A stretch of 64,000 nucleotides of DNA from Orbaceae bacterium ESL0727. GTDB taxonomy: Bacteria > Pseudomonadota > Gammaproteobacteria > Enterobacterales > Orbaceae. Below are positions 1 to 13,982 of this stretch, one piece after another. The notes below the pieces were generated by a model, which was not told the origin of the DNA, did no database searches, and worked only from the letters and a program-made list of their open reading frames with translations. How positions within the stretch are numbered: the first letter of the stretch is position 1; each line of letters begins with the position of its first letter. The stretch spans positions 1,674,001 through 1,738,000 of the forward strand of contig JAQTHY010000001.1 in assembly GCA_029433345.1 (NCBI GenBank), given 5' to 3'. The position numbers and the translations under genes were made by a program.

Positions 1-224
1 CCACCCCAGAAAGTATGGAGATGCGTATCGATAATACCGGGTAACATCACCTTGCCTTGAAGATCATGAATAACAGTTTGCGGAGCAATATAATGTGTGA
101 TCGCTTGGTTGCTACCAGTGGCAATGATATAGCCATCTTTAATGGCGATAGCTTCACAAATACTGTTTTTTTGATCGGCGGTATAGATATAACCATTTGT
201 ATAGATAATGTCAGCGCTGAGCAC
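1..224 (-). CDS. Amidohydrolase family protein, N-terminal part (runs off the window)
   Basis: The first 74 codons are present; the rest lies beyond the left edge. The translation begins with a GTG codon preceded by an AGGA-type ribosome site 11 bases upstream. It shows the short beta-rich N-terminal segment of metal-dependent amidohydrolases (IIYTNGYIYTAD, then IAIKDGYIIATG) and ends in the metal-site strand VMLPGIIDTHLHTFWG, whose HxH pair would bind the catalytic metal. The layout fits the YtcJ-like imidase/amidohydrolase group, but the substrate cannot be told from this fragment. It is divergent from matP with a 148-bp spacer. The family call is firm; the exact member is open. Confidence 0.75.
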   Translation of the reverse strand, partial: MLSADIIYTNGYIYTADQKNSICEAIAIKDGYIIATGSNQAITHYIAPQTVIHDLQGKVMLPGIIDTHLHTFWG

Positions 225-348
225 TTCCGTTTAATTCCTTATTTTCAATTAAATATGTTGTCAAACGATAACAGATTTATAAAAAATTTGTCAAATGCTA
301 TTATTTTCTTTATTGTGTGCGTTGATTATGCTAAAACTACCCAGATGA

Positions 349-361
349 GTGACAGCGTCAC
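349..361. promoter_or_regulatory. matS site in the matP leader
   Basis: A perfect match to the 13-bp MatP-binding consensus GTGACRNYGTCAC, with centre AGC. It ends 11 bases before the matP start codon and abuts the matP ribosome-binding site (AAGGTGG). Bound MatP here could repress its own gene; that is inference from position. Confidence 0.9.
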
Positions 362-372
362 AAGGTGGCAAG

Positions 373-828
373 ATGAAATATCAACAATTAGAAAACCTTG
401 AATGTGGCTGGAAATGGCATTATCTTGTAAAAAGATATCAAGAGGGTGAAGCGATAACACGTTATCTTGAAAAAAGTGCCGCACAGCAGGCAGTAAATGA
501 ACTGTTATTGCTTGAAAATAATCCAACGCAAGTAATTGGATGGATTGCCGAACATCTTAATCCCGAACTTGATAGACGCATGAAGCAGACTATTCGGGCA
601 AAACGGAAACGACATTTTAATGCTGAACAGCAACATACACGTAAAAAATCGATTGATTTGGAATTTTTAGTTTGGCAACGACTGGCTAATCTAGCACAAA
701 GGCGCAAAGCAACCTTGTCGGATACGATTATTCAGTTGATCGATGATGCGGAACAAAAAGAGCAATATGTAACAAAAGTATCAACTATTAAAGATGATTT
801 ACTCTCTTTACTTGATGCTAAACATTAA
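373..828 (+). CDS. matP: Macrodomain Ter protein MatP
   Basis: MatP binds matS sites and organises the terminus region of the chromosome, delaying its segregation at the divisome. The 151-residue product starts [18 protein letters not shown] and carries the family core [20 protein letters not shown], matching E. coli MatP along its length: an N-terminal four-helix part, a ribbon-helix-helix DNA-binding part and a C-terminal coiled coil. An upstream in-frame ATG at 349 exists but lies inside the matS site. The ATG at 373 follows AAGGTGG and gives the conserved N-terminus, so I chose it. topA follows 18 bp later on the same strand. Its presence agrees with three matS sites and dif in this window. 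Confidence 0.97.
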   Translation: MKYQQLENLECGWKWHYLVKRYQEGEAITRYLEKSAAQQAVNELLLLENNPTQVIGWIAEHLNPELDRRMKQTIRAKRKRHFNAEQQHTRKKSIDLEFLVWQRLANLAQRRKATLSDTIIQLIDDAEQKEQYVTKVSTIKDDLLSLLDAKH

Positions 829-846
829 AAATAGATAGGTTGAATT

Positions 847-3477
847 ATGGGAAAGTCTCTCGTTATTGTGGAATCACCAGCTAAGGCAAAAACCATCAAT
901 AAATATCTTGGTAAAGATTTTATTGTTAAATCGAGCGTTGGCCATATTCGTGATCTTCCAGTAAGCGGTAGCAGTCGTAATAGTGTGGCAGATAAGACAA
1001 GTAAAGACAAAGCGGATAAAAAGACAGAAAAAAAAGCCGAGAAAAAAGTCAAACGTTCAGCAAGACAAATATTAGTCGATCGTATGGGAATAGATCCTTA
1101 TGATGGTTGGCACGCACATTATGAGATCCTTCCCGGTAAAGAGCGCGTAGTTGCAGAATTAAAGAAATATGCAAAAAGTGCGGATATGATCTATCTAGCA
1201 ACCGATTTGGATAGAGAAGGGGAAGCCATTGCTTGGCATTTAAAAGATGTCATTGGCGGTGATGATGAGAAATATCGACGCGTTGTCTTTAATGAGATCA
1301 CGAAAACTGCCATTAAAAATGCCTTTAATCATCCTTCTATGCTCGATATGGATCGCGTCAATGCACAGCAGGCACGCCGATTTATGGATCGGGTAGTTGG
1401 TTTTATGCTCTCGCCTTTGTTGTGGAAAAAAGTGGCGCGGGGATTATCTGCGGGTCGTGTGCAATCGGTCGCCGTTCGTTTAGTGGTAGAGCGTGAACGC
1501 GAAATCTACGCCTTTGTACCTGAAGAGTATTGGGATCTTTATGCAGATTTAAAAACCGATCTAAACGATGCATTAACCATGCAAGTGACGCATTATAAGA
1601 AGGATGCGTTTGAACCGAAAGATAAAGTTGCAATTGATATTGCGTTAGCTGAACTCAAACAGAGTCAGTATCGTGTCGAAAATATTGAAGAACGACCAAC
1701 AAAAAGTAATCCGACCGCACCTTTTATTACGTCAACCTTGCAACAAGCTGCCAGTACACGGTTAGGTTATGGCGTTAAAAAAACCATGATGTTGGCACAA
1801 CGTTTATATGAAGCTGGCTACATTACCTATATGCGTACTGACTCGACCAATCTAAGCCAAGATGCGCTTAGCATGGTGCGTGATTATATTGGTAAACATT
1901 TTGGTGATAAATATTTACCAAGCAAACCAAATTTTTATAGCAGTAAAAAGAATTCGCAAGAGGCACATGAAGCGATTCGTCCTTCTGATGTCAAATTATT
2001 AGCCGAGAATATGCAAGATGTTGAAGCAGATGCTCGAAAACTGTATCAGCTGATTTGGCGCCAATTTATGGCCTGCCAGATGACACCTGCCGAATATAAT
2101 TCCACGACGATCACCGTCAAAGCCGGGGATTTTACATTAAAAGCGAAAGGACGCACGTTGCGTTTTGATGGTTGGACACGCGTACAGCCACAATTAATCA
2201 AAAATAATGAAGATAAAATCTTACCGGTTGTGGCCATGAATGAGACATTAAATCTCATCGAATTATCACCAAATCAACACTTTACTAAACCACCCGCACG
2301 TTATAACGAAGCTTCGTTAGTGAAAGAACTCGAAAAACGGGAAATTGGTCGGCCATCAACGTATGCAACGATTATTTCAACTATTCAAGATCGTGGTTAT
2401 GTGCGATTAGATAATCGACGTTTTTATGCTGAAAAAATTGGTGAAATTGTCACTGATCGTTTAACTGAAAACTTTAATGATTTAATGAGTTATGATTTTA
2501 CAGCGCATATGGAAGATGCATTAGACGAAATCGCCAATAAAAAACAGGAATGGCGAGAAGTGCTCGATCAATTCTTTGCCGATTTTAGTCAACATTTGGA
2601 TGTGGCAGAACAAGATCCTGATAAAGGTGGTATGCAGCTAAATCCATTGGTTCTGACCCCCGAAATTAGCTGCCCTAATTGTGGACGTGAGATGGGTATT
2701 AAAACCGCGGGAACTGGCGTGTTTCTTGCTTGTTCAGGGTATGCCTTACCGCCTAAATTGCGTTGTAAACAGACAATTAATTTAATTCCAGAACATGAAA
2801 TTCTAAATATTTTAGAAGATACCGAAACCGCTGAAACTGATGCTTTATTAGCACGTAAACGTTGTCCAAAATGCCATACTGCGATGGACAGTTATCTATT
2901 AGATAGTGAACGGAAATTACATATTTGTGGTAATAATCCTATCTGTGATGGTTATATTGTTGAGAAAGGGCATTTTAAAGTCAAAAGCTATGAAGGACCG
3001 ATTATTGAATGTGAAAAATGTGGTTCAGAAATGCATTTGAAATCGGGTCGTTTTGGTCTGTATATGAGCTGTACTAATGAGGCATGTAAAAATACCCGTA
3101 AAGTGTTGAAAAATGGCGATGTTGCGCCACCGAAAGAAGATCCGGTTGATCTGCCAGAACTGACTTGCAGTAAATCCGATGCCCATTTCGTGTTGCGTGA
3201 TGGCGCCGCCGGCATTTTTTTAGCGGCACACACATTCCCTAAATCACGGGAAACACGCGCACCATTGGTCGAAGAGTTACAACGCTTTAAAGATCGTTTG
3301 CCTGAAAAATTTTATTATTTGACCGAAGCGCCAAGTGAAGATCCCGATGGCAATAAAGCAATTGTCCGTTTTAGTCGTAAAAATAAAAAGCAATATGTGA
3401 CATCGGAAGTCAATGGCAAAGCAACATCTTGGGTAATGCAGTATGTCGATGGCAAATGGGTCAAGGGTAAAAAATAG
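847..3477 (+). CDS. topA: DNA topoisomerase I (type IA)
   Basis: Relaxes negative supercoils by a 5'-phosphotyrosine intermediate. The 876-residue protein has the TOPRIM domain at the N-terminus ([11 protein letters not shown] near residue 10, [11 protein letters not shown] near 120) and the active-site motif YMRTDSTN, with the catalytic tyrosine at about residue 328. C-terminal zinc ribbons begin near residue 600 with Cys pairs such as [16 protein letters not shown] and CEKCGSEM. A lysine-rich stretch at residues 50-70 sits where E. coli TopA also has a basic linker. Length is close to the E. coli enzyme (865). It lies directly before cysB, as in E. coli, 12 bp apart. Confidence 0.98.
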   Translation: MGKSLVIVESPAKAKTINKYLGKDFIVKSSVGHIRDLPVSGSSRNSVADKTSKDKADKKTEKKAEKKVKRSARQILVDRMGIDPYDGWHAHYEILPGKERVVAELKKYAKSADMIYLATDLDREGEAIAWHLKDVIGGDDEKYRRVVFNEITKTAIKNAFNHPSMLDMDRVNAQQARRFMDRVVGFMLSPLLWKKVARGLSAGRVQSVAVRLVVEREREIYAFVPEEYWDLYADLKTDLNDALTMQVTHYKKDAFEPKDKVAIDIALAELKQSQYRVENIEERPTKSNPTAPFITSTLQQAASTRLGYGVKKTMMLAQRLYEAGYITYMRTDSTNLSQDALSMVRDYIGKHFGDKYLPSKPNFYSSKKNSQEAHEAIRPSDVKLLAENMQDVEADARKLYQLIWRQFMACQMTPAEYNSTTITVKAGDFTLKAKGRTLRFDGWTRVQPQLIKNNEDKILPVVAMNETLNLIELSPNQHFTKPPARYNEASLVKELEKREIGRPSTYATIISTIQDRGYVRLDNRRFYAEKIGEIVTDRLTENFNDLMSYDFTAHMEDALDEIANKKQEWREVLDQFFADFSQHLDVAEQDPDKGGMQLNPLVLTPEISCPNCGREMGIKTAGTGVFLACSGYALPPKLRCKQTINLIPEHEILNILEDTETAETDALLARKRCPKCHTAMDSYLLDSERKLHICGNNPICDGYIVEKGHFKVKSYEGPIIECEKCGSEMHLKSGRFGLYMSCTNEACKNTRKVLKNGDVAPPKEDPVDLPELTCSKSDAHFVLRDGAAGIFLAAHTFPKSRETRAPLVEELQRFKDRLPEKFYYLTEAPSEDPDGNKAIVRFSRKNKKQYVTSEVNGKATSWVMQYVDGKWVKGKK

Positions 3478-3489
3478 CAAGGAAATGAG

Positions 3490-4461
3490 ATGAAGTTACA
3501 ACAGTTACGTTACATTGTCGAAGTTGTGAATCACGATCTCAACGTTTCGTTAACATCTGAAAAACTGTATACTTCTCAGCCTGGTATTAGTAAACAGATC
3601 AAACTGTTAGAAGAAGAGTTAGGTGTGCAAATTTTTACTCGCACGGGTAAACATCTTTCCGAACTAACGCCGGTAGGTGCCAAAATTGTGGTATCTGCCC
3701 GCGAAATTTTAGCAAAAGCGCAAGATATTAAAATTATAGCCAAAGAATTTTGCCAGCCTAATCAAGGTGCGTTAACCATTAGCACGACCTATACTCAGGC
3801 ACGTTATGCCTTACCGTCGGTGATTCAGCAATTCATGCAGCAATATCCCACCATTACCTTACATATGGAGCAAGCATCGTCAGATCAAAGCATCCTTAAT
3901 GTCAAAAATGGGCAAGCTGATATTGCCATTATTACCGACTTATCGGTCTTAAGTGATGACATGATTGCGCTACCTTGTTATCACTGGAACCAAGCGGTGA
4001 TAGTGACCAAAGATCATCCCCTGGCGAAGAAAAATTTATTAACCATTGATGAACTCGCACATTATCCACTAGTGAGTTATGATTTTTCTAATGATGGTTC
4101 CGATTTACAACAAGCGTTTAATAAAGCGGGTAAATCGCCGAATATCGTTTTTAGTACGACTGATGCGGATTTGATTAAAACCTATGTTAGATTAGGCGTC
4201 GGCGTCGGTATTGTTGCAAAAATGGCAATAAATGAAGTGACGGATCACGATTTTACTATACTCAATGCAGGTCATATCTTTTCGTATAGTACGACTTATA
4301 TTGTTTTTTTACGCTCATTATTTATTAGAAATTACCTGTATGATTTTATTGAATTATTTACGCCTCATCTGAATAAACAGGCGGTCGATAATCTATTATT
4401 GTATGAAAATAATAGTGAAGTATTAGCCTCGTTTAATGGTGTGAAATTACCGGTTAGATAA
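3490..4461 (+). CDS. cysB: LysR-type regulator of cysteine biosynthesis CysB
   Basis: Activates sulfur-assimilation genes in response to N-acetylserine. The 323-residue protein matches E. coli CysB (324) from end to end. It has an N-terminal winged helix-turn-helix (MKLQQLRYIVEVVNHDLNVS, with TSQPGISKQIKLLE as recognition region), then the periplasmic-binding-like effector domain with TQARYALPSVI and the conserved TDADLIKTYVRLGVGVGIVA. A GGAAATGAG ribosome site precedes the ATG. It follows topA closely and may be partly read from the topA promoter. A perfect 11-bp hairpin lies just past its stop codon. Confidence 0.96.
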   Translation: MKLQQLRYIVEVVNHDLNVSLTSEKLYTSQPGISKQIKLLEEELGVQIFTRTGKHLSELTPVGAKIVVSAREILAKAQDIKIIAKEFCQPNQGALTISTTYTQARYALPSVIQQFMQQYPTITLHMEQASSDQSILNVKNGQADIAIITDLSVLSDDMIALPCYHWNQAVIVTKDHPLAKKNLLTIDELAHYPLVSYDFSNDGSDLQQAFNKAGKSPNIVFSTTDADLIKTYVRLGVGVGIVAKMAINEVTDHDFTILNAGHIFSYSTTYIVFLRSLFIRNYLYDFIELFTPHLNKQAVDNLLLYENNSEVLASFNGVKLPVR

Positions 4462-4465
4462 GCTG

Positions 4466-4494
4466 ACTTTACAGAGCGCAACACTCTGTAAAGT
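4466..4494. terminator. Hairpin between convergent cysB and hisI
   Basis: A perfect 11-bp inverted repeat (ACTTTACAGAG and its complement) with a 7-base loop lies between two converging genes. No T-run follows on either strand, so it is a weak candidate for intrinsic termination and may instead protect transcript ends. Confidence 0.45.
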
Positions 4495-4529
4495 ATTGTG
4501 TTATCAGCAAACTATTTAAGCTATGCAAG

Positions 4530-5134
4530 CTATTTATGGCGTCCTTTCAAAATACCAATCACATCTTTGAGTGATAAATCCTGATCTTGTAATAAAACTA
4601 ATAGGTGATAAATCAGATCAGCCGCTTCATTTTTGAGCTCTTCTTTGTCACGTACGGTTGCAGCTAATGCGGTTTCTACACCTTCTTCCCCCACTTTTTG
4701 TGCGATACGTTTTGTACCGTCATGATATAATTTAGCGGTGTAAGATGTGTTAGGATCAGCACTTTTGCGGCTACCCAGTAGATTTTCGAGTTCGAATAAG
4801 AATCCCCATTCAGTTTGTGCATTAAAACAGCTGTAACTTCCTGTATGGCAGGTCGGGCCGGTAGGATTAACTAAAATCAGTAAAGTATCATTATCACAAT
4901 CAGCTGTTATGCTAACAACGTTAAGAAAGTTATTCGATGTCTCACCTTTGGTCCATAATCGCTGTTTTGTGCGAGAATAAAAGGTTACTTTACCACTGCT
5001 TTGTGTTTGTGCAAGCGCTTCGGGATTCATATAACCTAGCATTAATATGTCACCTGAAACATAATGTTGAATGATAACTGGCATTAAATTATTCACTTTT
5101 TGCCAATCTAGTTGTTGGGGATTTACTATGGTTT

Positions 5135-5141
<7 letters not shown>
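4530..5141 (-). CDS. hisI: Phosphoribosyl-AMP cyclohydrolase / phosphoribosyl-ATP pyrophosphatase
   Basis: Bifunctional HisIE catalyses steps 2 and 3 of histidine synthesis. The 203-residue length equals the E. coli enzyme. The N-terminal cyclohydrolase domain shows [19 protein letters not shown] and the metal-binding D-C-D segment TADCDNDT with CHTGSYSC. The C-terminal pyrophosphatase domain shows [18 protein letters not shown] and [11 protein letters not shown]. It is the last gene of the his operon and overlaps the end of hisF by 7 bp, which suggests translational coupling. Confidence 0.98.
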
Positions 5142-7247
<2,106 letters not shown>

Positions 7248-8345
7248 TTACAACACTCCTTTTGAGCTAGGTAATCTGTCGCTTTCAATTTTTATTGCTT
7301 GCTTTAACGTGCGTGCAAATGCTTTGAACAGACTTTCCACTTTGTGATGATCATTACCGGGATGCGCATCATTACCGCCAGCTGTTTCAATATGCAGCGT
7401 GATGGCCATTGCGTAGCTTAATGAATAGAAGAAATGTTCTACCATTTGTGTGCTCATATCGCCCACTTTGGCATGGGTAAAATGGGCGGAGAATTGTAAA
7501 TAAGGACGACCAGAAATATCCATTGCACATTTAGCTTGGCATTCATCCATTGGAATAACTGAGGCGTAACGCGTTATGCCCCGTTTATCACCTAATGCCA
7601 ATTTCAGTGCTTCACCGAGTGCAAGTCCGGTATCTTCAATGGTATGATGATCATCAACATAAAGATCGCCATTAACTTGGATATTCAGTCTGATCCCGCC
7701 GTGTGTTGCAATTTGATCAAGCATATGATCAAAAAAACCGATACCGGTATGGATTTGGCTACCACCTTGCCTATCTAACCAAACTTCCACAACTATTTTG
7801 GTTTCTTTGGTATTGCGTTCGACTTTCGCATAGCGGTCAGGTGTGGTGAGTTTTTGTGCGATTTCATTCCAATTGAGCGTTACAGGATGATAACGCAAAC
7901 CTTTAATACCCATATTGTCGGCCAGCTGTATATCCGTGACCCTGTCACCAATAACATAACTGTGATCTTTGTCTACTGTACCACTGGTTAAATAAGGAAG
8001 AACTAGGCCTAAGTTTGGCTTGCGACAGCTACAGTTATCGTCAGGGAAATGTGGGCAGATAAGAACGTTATCGAATTGGACACCTTGTGAATTAAAAATT
8101 TGCATCATCAGGTTATGTGGACCATCAAAATCAGCTTGCGGATAACTCTCTGTACCAAGACCATCTTGATTTGTTACCATAACCAATTTATATCCCGCCG
8201 TTTGTAGCTTGAGTAGGGCAGGGATGACGTTGGGTTCAAATGCCAATTTTTCAAAGCGATCAACTTGAAAATCTACCGGGGGCTCGGTAATCAATGTTCC
8301 ATCGCGATCAATAAATAAATATTTTTGTGACTTAATTGATGACAT
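7248..8345 (-). CDS. hisB: Histidinol-phosphatase / imidazoleglycerol-phosphate dehydratase HisB
   Basis: Bifunctional enzyme for histidine steps 6 and 8. The N-terminal HAD phosphatase domain has FIDRDGTLI (nucleophile Asp near residue 13), a zinc loop [14 protein letters not shown] and [10 protein letters not shown]. The C-terminal dehydratase domain has the diiron/manganese His motifs [19 protein letters not shown] and [14 protein letters not shown]. It is 365 residues against 355 in E. coli. A 190-bp gap separates it from hisC, unlike the other tight junctions of the operon. A matS-like palindrome with one mismatch lies inside it (7936-7948). Confidence 0.97.
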   Translation of the reverse strand: MSSIKSQKYLFIDRDGTLITEPPVDFQVDRFEKLAFEPNVIPALLKLQTAGYKLVMVTNQDGLGTESYPQADFDGPHNLMMQIFNSQGVQFDNVLICPHFPDDNCSCRKPNLGLVLPYLTSGTVDKDHSYVIGDRVTDIQLADNMGIKGLRYHPVTLNWNEIAQKLTTPDRYAKVERNTKETKIVVEVWLDRQGGSQIHTGIGFFDHMLDQIATHGGIRLNIQVNGDLYVDDHHTIEDTGLALGEALKLALGDKRGITRYASVIPMDECQAKCAMDISGRPYLQFSAHFTHAKVGDMSTQMVEHFFYSLSYAMAITLHIETAGGNDAHPGNDHHKVESLFKAFARTLKQAIKIESDRLPSSKGVL

Positions 8346-8535
8346 AGTTCTTCCTAAGATTTTATTCCTTAATGTTCATATTTATTACCGATGAGAGTAA
8401 GAGAAGAGTGAGTCGTAAGGCAAGTACTTATCATCTATCCCTTTTACCCCTTATTGTGACAGTCGATGGAACGAAACAACTATCTCTAAGCGTAATCTTT
8501 CCAAAGGTAATGGTTATTATGTTAATCGTGCATTT

Positions 8536-10939
<2,404 letters not shown>

Positions 10940-10943
10940 TTTA

Positions 10944-11846
10944 TTACTCCATCATTTTTTCAATCGGTAAGACTAGAATTGAGCTAGCGCCCAGTTCTTT
11001 CAATTTTTCCATTGTTTCCCAAAATAATGATTCACTACTGACCATATGTAAAGCAACGCGATTTTTATCGCCCGCTAACGGTAAAATAGTAGGATGCTCA
11101 GCACCCGGTAGTAGCGTAACGACTTGTTCCAGCACGGCTGTTGGTGCATGTAACATAATATATTTAGATCCGCGAGCTTGAATCACACCCTGTATACGGG
11201 TCATGATTTTATCAATTAAGGCTTGTTTTTCAGCAGGCATATCACCTTCACGTTGAATAATACAAGCTTTAGAACGATAAATGATATCGACTTCTTTTAG
11301 TCCATTAGCTTCGAGTGTTGCCCCGCTCGAGACTAAATCACATATTACATCAGCCAATCCAGCACGTGGTGCTACCTCAACCGATCCATTTAATAAGCAG
11401 GTTTTAAATGTAACATTATATTGGGCTAGGTGGCGACGTAATAAATGTGGATAGGTGGTGGCGATGCGCAGATCTTGTAAACATTCTGGACCGGTATAGT
11501 CAAAACCACGTTGTGCCGCAATGGACAATCGACAACCACCAAAGTCTAAACGCCGTAATTTTTTATATTGTGGATGACCACCTTCGGCTTCACGATCAAG
11601 CACTTCTTCTTCTAATACATTTTCGCCAACAATACCAAGATCAACAACACCATCCATTACCAGTCCAGGAATATCATCATCGCGGACACGTAAAATATCA
11701 ATTGGCATATTTTCAGCAAAGGCAATCAATCGCTGTTCTTGTAAATTAATTTTAATGCCACATTGCGCAAATAATTTTTTTGATTCGTCACTTAAGCGCC
11801 CTGACTTTTGCATGGCGATACGTAAACGAGAATTGTCTTCTAACAT
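10944..11846 (-). CDS. hisG: ATP phosphoribosyltransferase HisG (long form)
   Basis: First and feedback-controlled step of histidine synthesis. The protein matches the long, hexameric HisG type with a C-terminal regulatory ACT-like domain, so no hisZ is expected. Motifs include [44 protein letters not shown] and the C-terminal [15 protein letters not shown]. The frame also opens at an ATG at 11858, but that codon directly abuts its only upstream AGGA. The ATG at 11846 has GGAG six bases upstream and gives 300 residues (E. coli 299), so I chose it. The attenuator ends about 85 bp upstream. Confidence 0.96.
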   Translation of the reverse strand: MLEDNSRLRIAMQKSGRLSDESKKLFAQCGIKINLQEQRLIAFAENMPIDILRVRDDDIPGLVMDGVVDLGIVGENVLEEEVLDREAEGGHPQYKKLRRLDFGGCRLSIAAQRGFDYTGPECLQDLRIATTYPHLLRRHLAQYNVTFKTCLLNGSVEVAPRAGLADVICDLVSSGATLEANGLKEVDIIYRSKACIIQREGDMPAEKQALIDKIMTRIQGVIQARGSKYIMLHAPTAVLEQVVTLLPGAEHPTILPLAGDKNRVALHMVSSESLFWETMEKLKELGASSILVLPIEKMME

Positions 11847-11924
11847 GGTCTTCTCCATTCCTAATAAGATATATCCTCATTCATAGTAATAATGACAAAA
11901 TATCACTATAAATAAAAGCCAATA

Positions 11925-11962
11925 AAACAAAAAACCCTCGGAAGTTTAATCTTCCGAGGGTT
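11925..11962 (-). terminator. his operon attenuator terminator
   Basis: On the minus strand a perfect 12-bp stem (AACCCTCGGAAG and its complement) with a 6-base loop is followed by a T-rich run. Between it and hisL are further complementary segments: GGAAGA and TCTTCC around 11985-12004, and GTCTTC/GAAGAC near 12019. These can form alternative hairpins, as expected for ribosome-controlled attenuation. Confidence 0.93.
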
Positions 11963-12023
11963 CTCTATCTGTTTTTGAGTATCACCGGAAGATAAATGTC
12001 TTCCAGCACCAACTGCCCGAAGA

Positions 12024-12095
12024 CTATTCAGGATGATGGTGATGATGTTTGACAACAACATCTGTGCTCATAAAACAAATTGCAACAAAACGCAT
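12024..12095 (-). CDS. hisL: his operon leader peptide HisL
   Basis: A 23-codon reading frame that starts ATG-CGT-TTT-GTT, has AGGA seven bases before the start, and contains five consecutive histidine codons (CAT CAT CAC CAT CAT) just before Pro-Glu-stop. Histidine shortage should stall the ribosome here and shift the downstream RNA into the antiterminator. The peptide is longer at its N-terminus than E. coli HisL (16 residues, seven histidines), but the HHHHHP end is alike. It lies 62 bp before the terminator stem and 178 bp before hisG. Confidence 0.95.
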   Translation of the reverse strand: MRFVAICFMSTDVVVKHHHHHPE

Positions 12096-12137
12096 GAATA
12101 AATCCTAATAATAAAAATAGTATAAAAACTGGTAGAT

Positions 12138-12166
12138 AACATATAACATAACCAAACTTTCGGCAA
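12138..12166 (-). promoter_or_regulatory. Candidate his operon promoter
   Basis: On the minus strand a -35-like TTGCCG and a -10-like TATGTT are separated by 17 bases, placing the transcript start about 30-40 bases before hisL. Each hexamer matches four of six consensus bases, so this is the best candidate but not certain. Confidence 0.5.
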
Positions 12167-12219
12167 CTCTTTTTTAGTTTTTTTATCTGATAAGCTGAAA
12201 TTGATTAACTGTTTTATGA

Positions 12220-12247
12220 ATGTTTCAGAACTACCCTACGTTTATGT
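12220..12247 (+). repeat. Dispersed 11-6-11 repeat, copy 1
   Basis: Left arm ATGTTTCAGAA, centre CTACCC, right arm TACGTTTATGT. Both arms are identical in all five copies in this window. It lies between the his promoter and doxX, flanked by TGA and CAAA. Confidence 0.85.
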
Positions 12248-12377
12248 CAAATTTTTGTGGATGAATAAAATAGCTATCATTATGAATTAAATTAGAAATA
12301 ATGTGAATGTCATCGATACTATCAAATAAGGCGCATCCACATTATTTATGAGAAGGAAAAGAGGAAGAGATCATCTG

Positions 12378-12782
12378 TTAATATTGACGATATTTCGCTG
12401 GTAATAAACTAAATTTCCCACCACCTAGTATCAGTAAACTGAGCGCTGTTACAGCCATAAATGCTGGATATTCCCAGCCACCGCCTGCATTACTGAATGA
12501 CCAACCATTACCTGAGTGAATAAAGCTAATGACAATCATCTGAATTGTTGCAAGAAGCGCAATCAAACGTGTCAAAATACCTAATAATAAGAATATCCCG
12601 CCACCGATTTCAAATAATATGGTCAGATAACCGACGAACCCTGGGAATCCCAATGATTCAAAAAACTGTGCTGTACCTGCCGGGGTAAAGACGAATAATT
12701 TAGTCAAGCCATGTGCTAAAAACATGACACCTAATGCAATACGTAAAAAAAGTGCCGAAAAATCTGCTTGATACTGTTTCAT
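12378..12782 (-). CDS. DoxX family membrane protein
   Basis: A 134-residue protein with four hydrophobic segments and the DoxX-type motif LRIALGVMFLAHGLTKL at the N-terminus, then LTILFEIGGGIFLLLGILTR. It resembles the YphA/YqjF group of inner-membrane proteins often linked to redox or electrophile stress, but no specific reaction is established. AAAGGA precedes the start codon. A tandem 14-bp repeat overlaps the leader, and a LysR regulator is divergent across 166 bp, so regulation by that protein is likely but inferred. Confidence 0.85.
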   Translation of the reverse strand: MKQYQADFSALFLRIALGVMFLAHGLTKLFVFTPAGTAQFFESLGFPGFVGYLTILFEIGGGIFLLLGILTRLIALLATIQMIVISFIHSGNGWSFSNAGGGWEYPAFMAVTALSLLILGGGKFSLLPAKYRQY

Positions 12783-12792
12783 TTTGTTTTCC

Positions 12793-12820
12793 TTTGATTT
12801 AAATAATTTGATTTAAATAA
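12793..12820. repeat. Perfect tandem 14-bp repeat before the doxX-like gene
   Basis: TTTGATTTAAATAA occurs twice without a spacer, starting 11 bases upstream of the doxX-like start codon and overlapping its ribosome site. Each unit resembles half of an FNR-type site (TTGAT) but lacks the ATCAA half. Confidence 0.8.
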
Positions 12821-12948
12821 ATAGTCTAGCTTGCTTGATAATTACTGTTCTTATCATAATCATTATTATTTTAGAGATAAAGAGAGTAAAATTTGATTAA
12901 TTGTCCCATTATTTGGAATAATAACAGATTTAATAGATGGATTTAATG

Positions 12949-13851
12949 ATGGCTAAATCGAATAAATTATTGGAAATGACAATATTTGCTGAAGTGGTGG
13001 AAAGCAATAGTTTTGTTGCCGCGGCGAATAAACTAAATATGTCTAAACAGGCGATTTCGCGCTATATAGCTGAATTGGAAGGGCGATTACAAGTCCGCCT
13101 TTTGCAACGAACCACACGGACAATGTCATTGACTTATGCTGGGCAAACATTTTATTTACAAGCAAAATCCATTATTAATGCATTAAATGAAGCCGAAAAT
13201 ATGGTAAGTTTAGAGCAAGCTCATCCTACCGGCCTATTACGCGTGAATGTGCCTGTCAGTTTTGGCATTTTACATTTGGCTAAAATATGGCAAAAATTTA
13301 TGGATAAATACCCTAATATTCAATTAGATATCACCTTATCTGATCATCTGGTCAATCTGTTAGAAGAAGGGTACGATTTTGTGGTTCGCATTGGTAATTT
13401 AGAAGATTCATCATTGGTCAGTCGTAAATTAACCTCGACACGCATTATTGCCGCAGCGTCACCTGACTATATTGCCCAATATGGTATGCCCAATCATCCC
13501 GACGAATTGCAAGCGCATAAAATTATTATGTATAGCCATTGGACAAAAAAAGATCAATGGGAATTTTGGAAAGATAAAATTTTTTACCCCACACATGTTA
13601 CCGCCAATGTGTATTGTAATAATGGTGATACCTGTCGGATGATGATGTTACAAGGCGGCGGAATATCATTACAACCTGATTTTATCATTGGTGATGATTT
13701 GCAATCTGGCCGTTTAGTTGAAGTTTTAACCAATTATCAAATTGATAATTTTAATATTTATGCCATCTATCCAAGTCGAAAATTATTACCATTACGAACC
13801 CGATTATTAATTGATTACTTAGCTGAACAATTACAAAATGGTTTTTGTTGA
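12949..13851 (+). CDS. LysR family transcriptional regulator
   Basis: A 300-residue LysR protein. The N-terminal helix-turn-helix reads FVAAANKLNMSKQAISRYIAELE, followed by LLQRTTRTMSLTYAGQTFY. The C-terminal effector domain includes GLLRVNVPVSFGILHLAKIW and RLVEVLTNY. It belongs to the large subgroup related to DmlR/YafC-type regulators; the effector is unknown. Three in-frame ATG codons lie at 12937, 12946 and 12949; only the last has GGA at seven-base spacing. It is divergent from the doxX-like gene, its probable target. Confidence 0.88.
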   Translation: MAKSNKLLEMTIFAEVVESNSFVAAANKLNMSKQAISRYIAELEGRLQVRLLQRTTRTMSLTYAGQTFYLQAKSIINALNEAENMVSLEQAHPTGLLRVNVPVSFGILHLAKIWQKFMDKYPNIQLDITLSDHLVNLLEEGYDFVVRIGNLEDSSLVSRKLTSTRIIAAASPDYIAQYGMPNHPDELQAHKIIMYSHWTKKDQWEFWKDKIFYPTHVTANVYCNNGDTCRMMMLQGGGISLQPDFIIGDDLQSGRLVEVLTNYQIDNFNIYAIYPSRKLLPLRTRLLIDYLAEQLQNGFC

Positions 13852-13982
13852 GGTAATAAAAGCATCCGTGTATTGTGTTATTTTTGTTGTAATATTCTGT
13901 TTTGTTTATAATTCTTAATGTTCATACAGAATCTTGCTAATTAGGTATGACATAATGCCTAATCCGATGATTATTTTGATAG

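Noticed and set aside
57-401. Plus-strand open frame of 114 codons at the left edge
   Set aside because: It is antisense to the amidohydrolase start and overlaps the matP leader; the composition is not protein-like.
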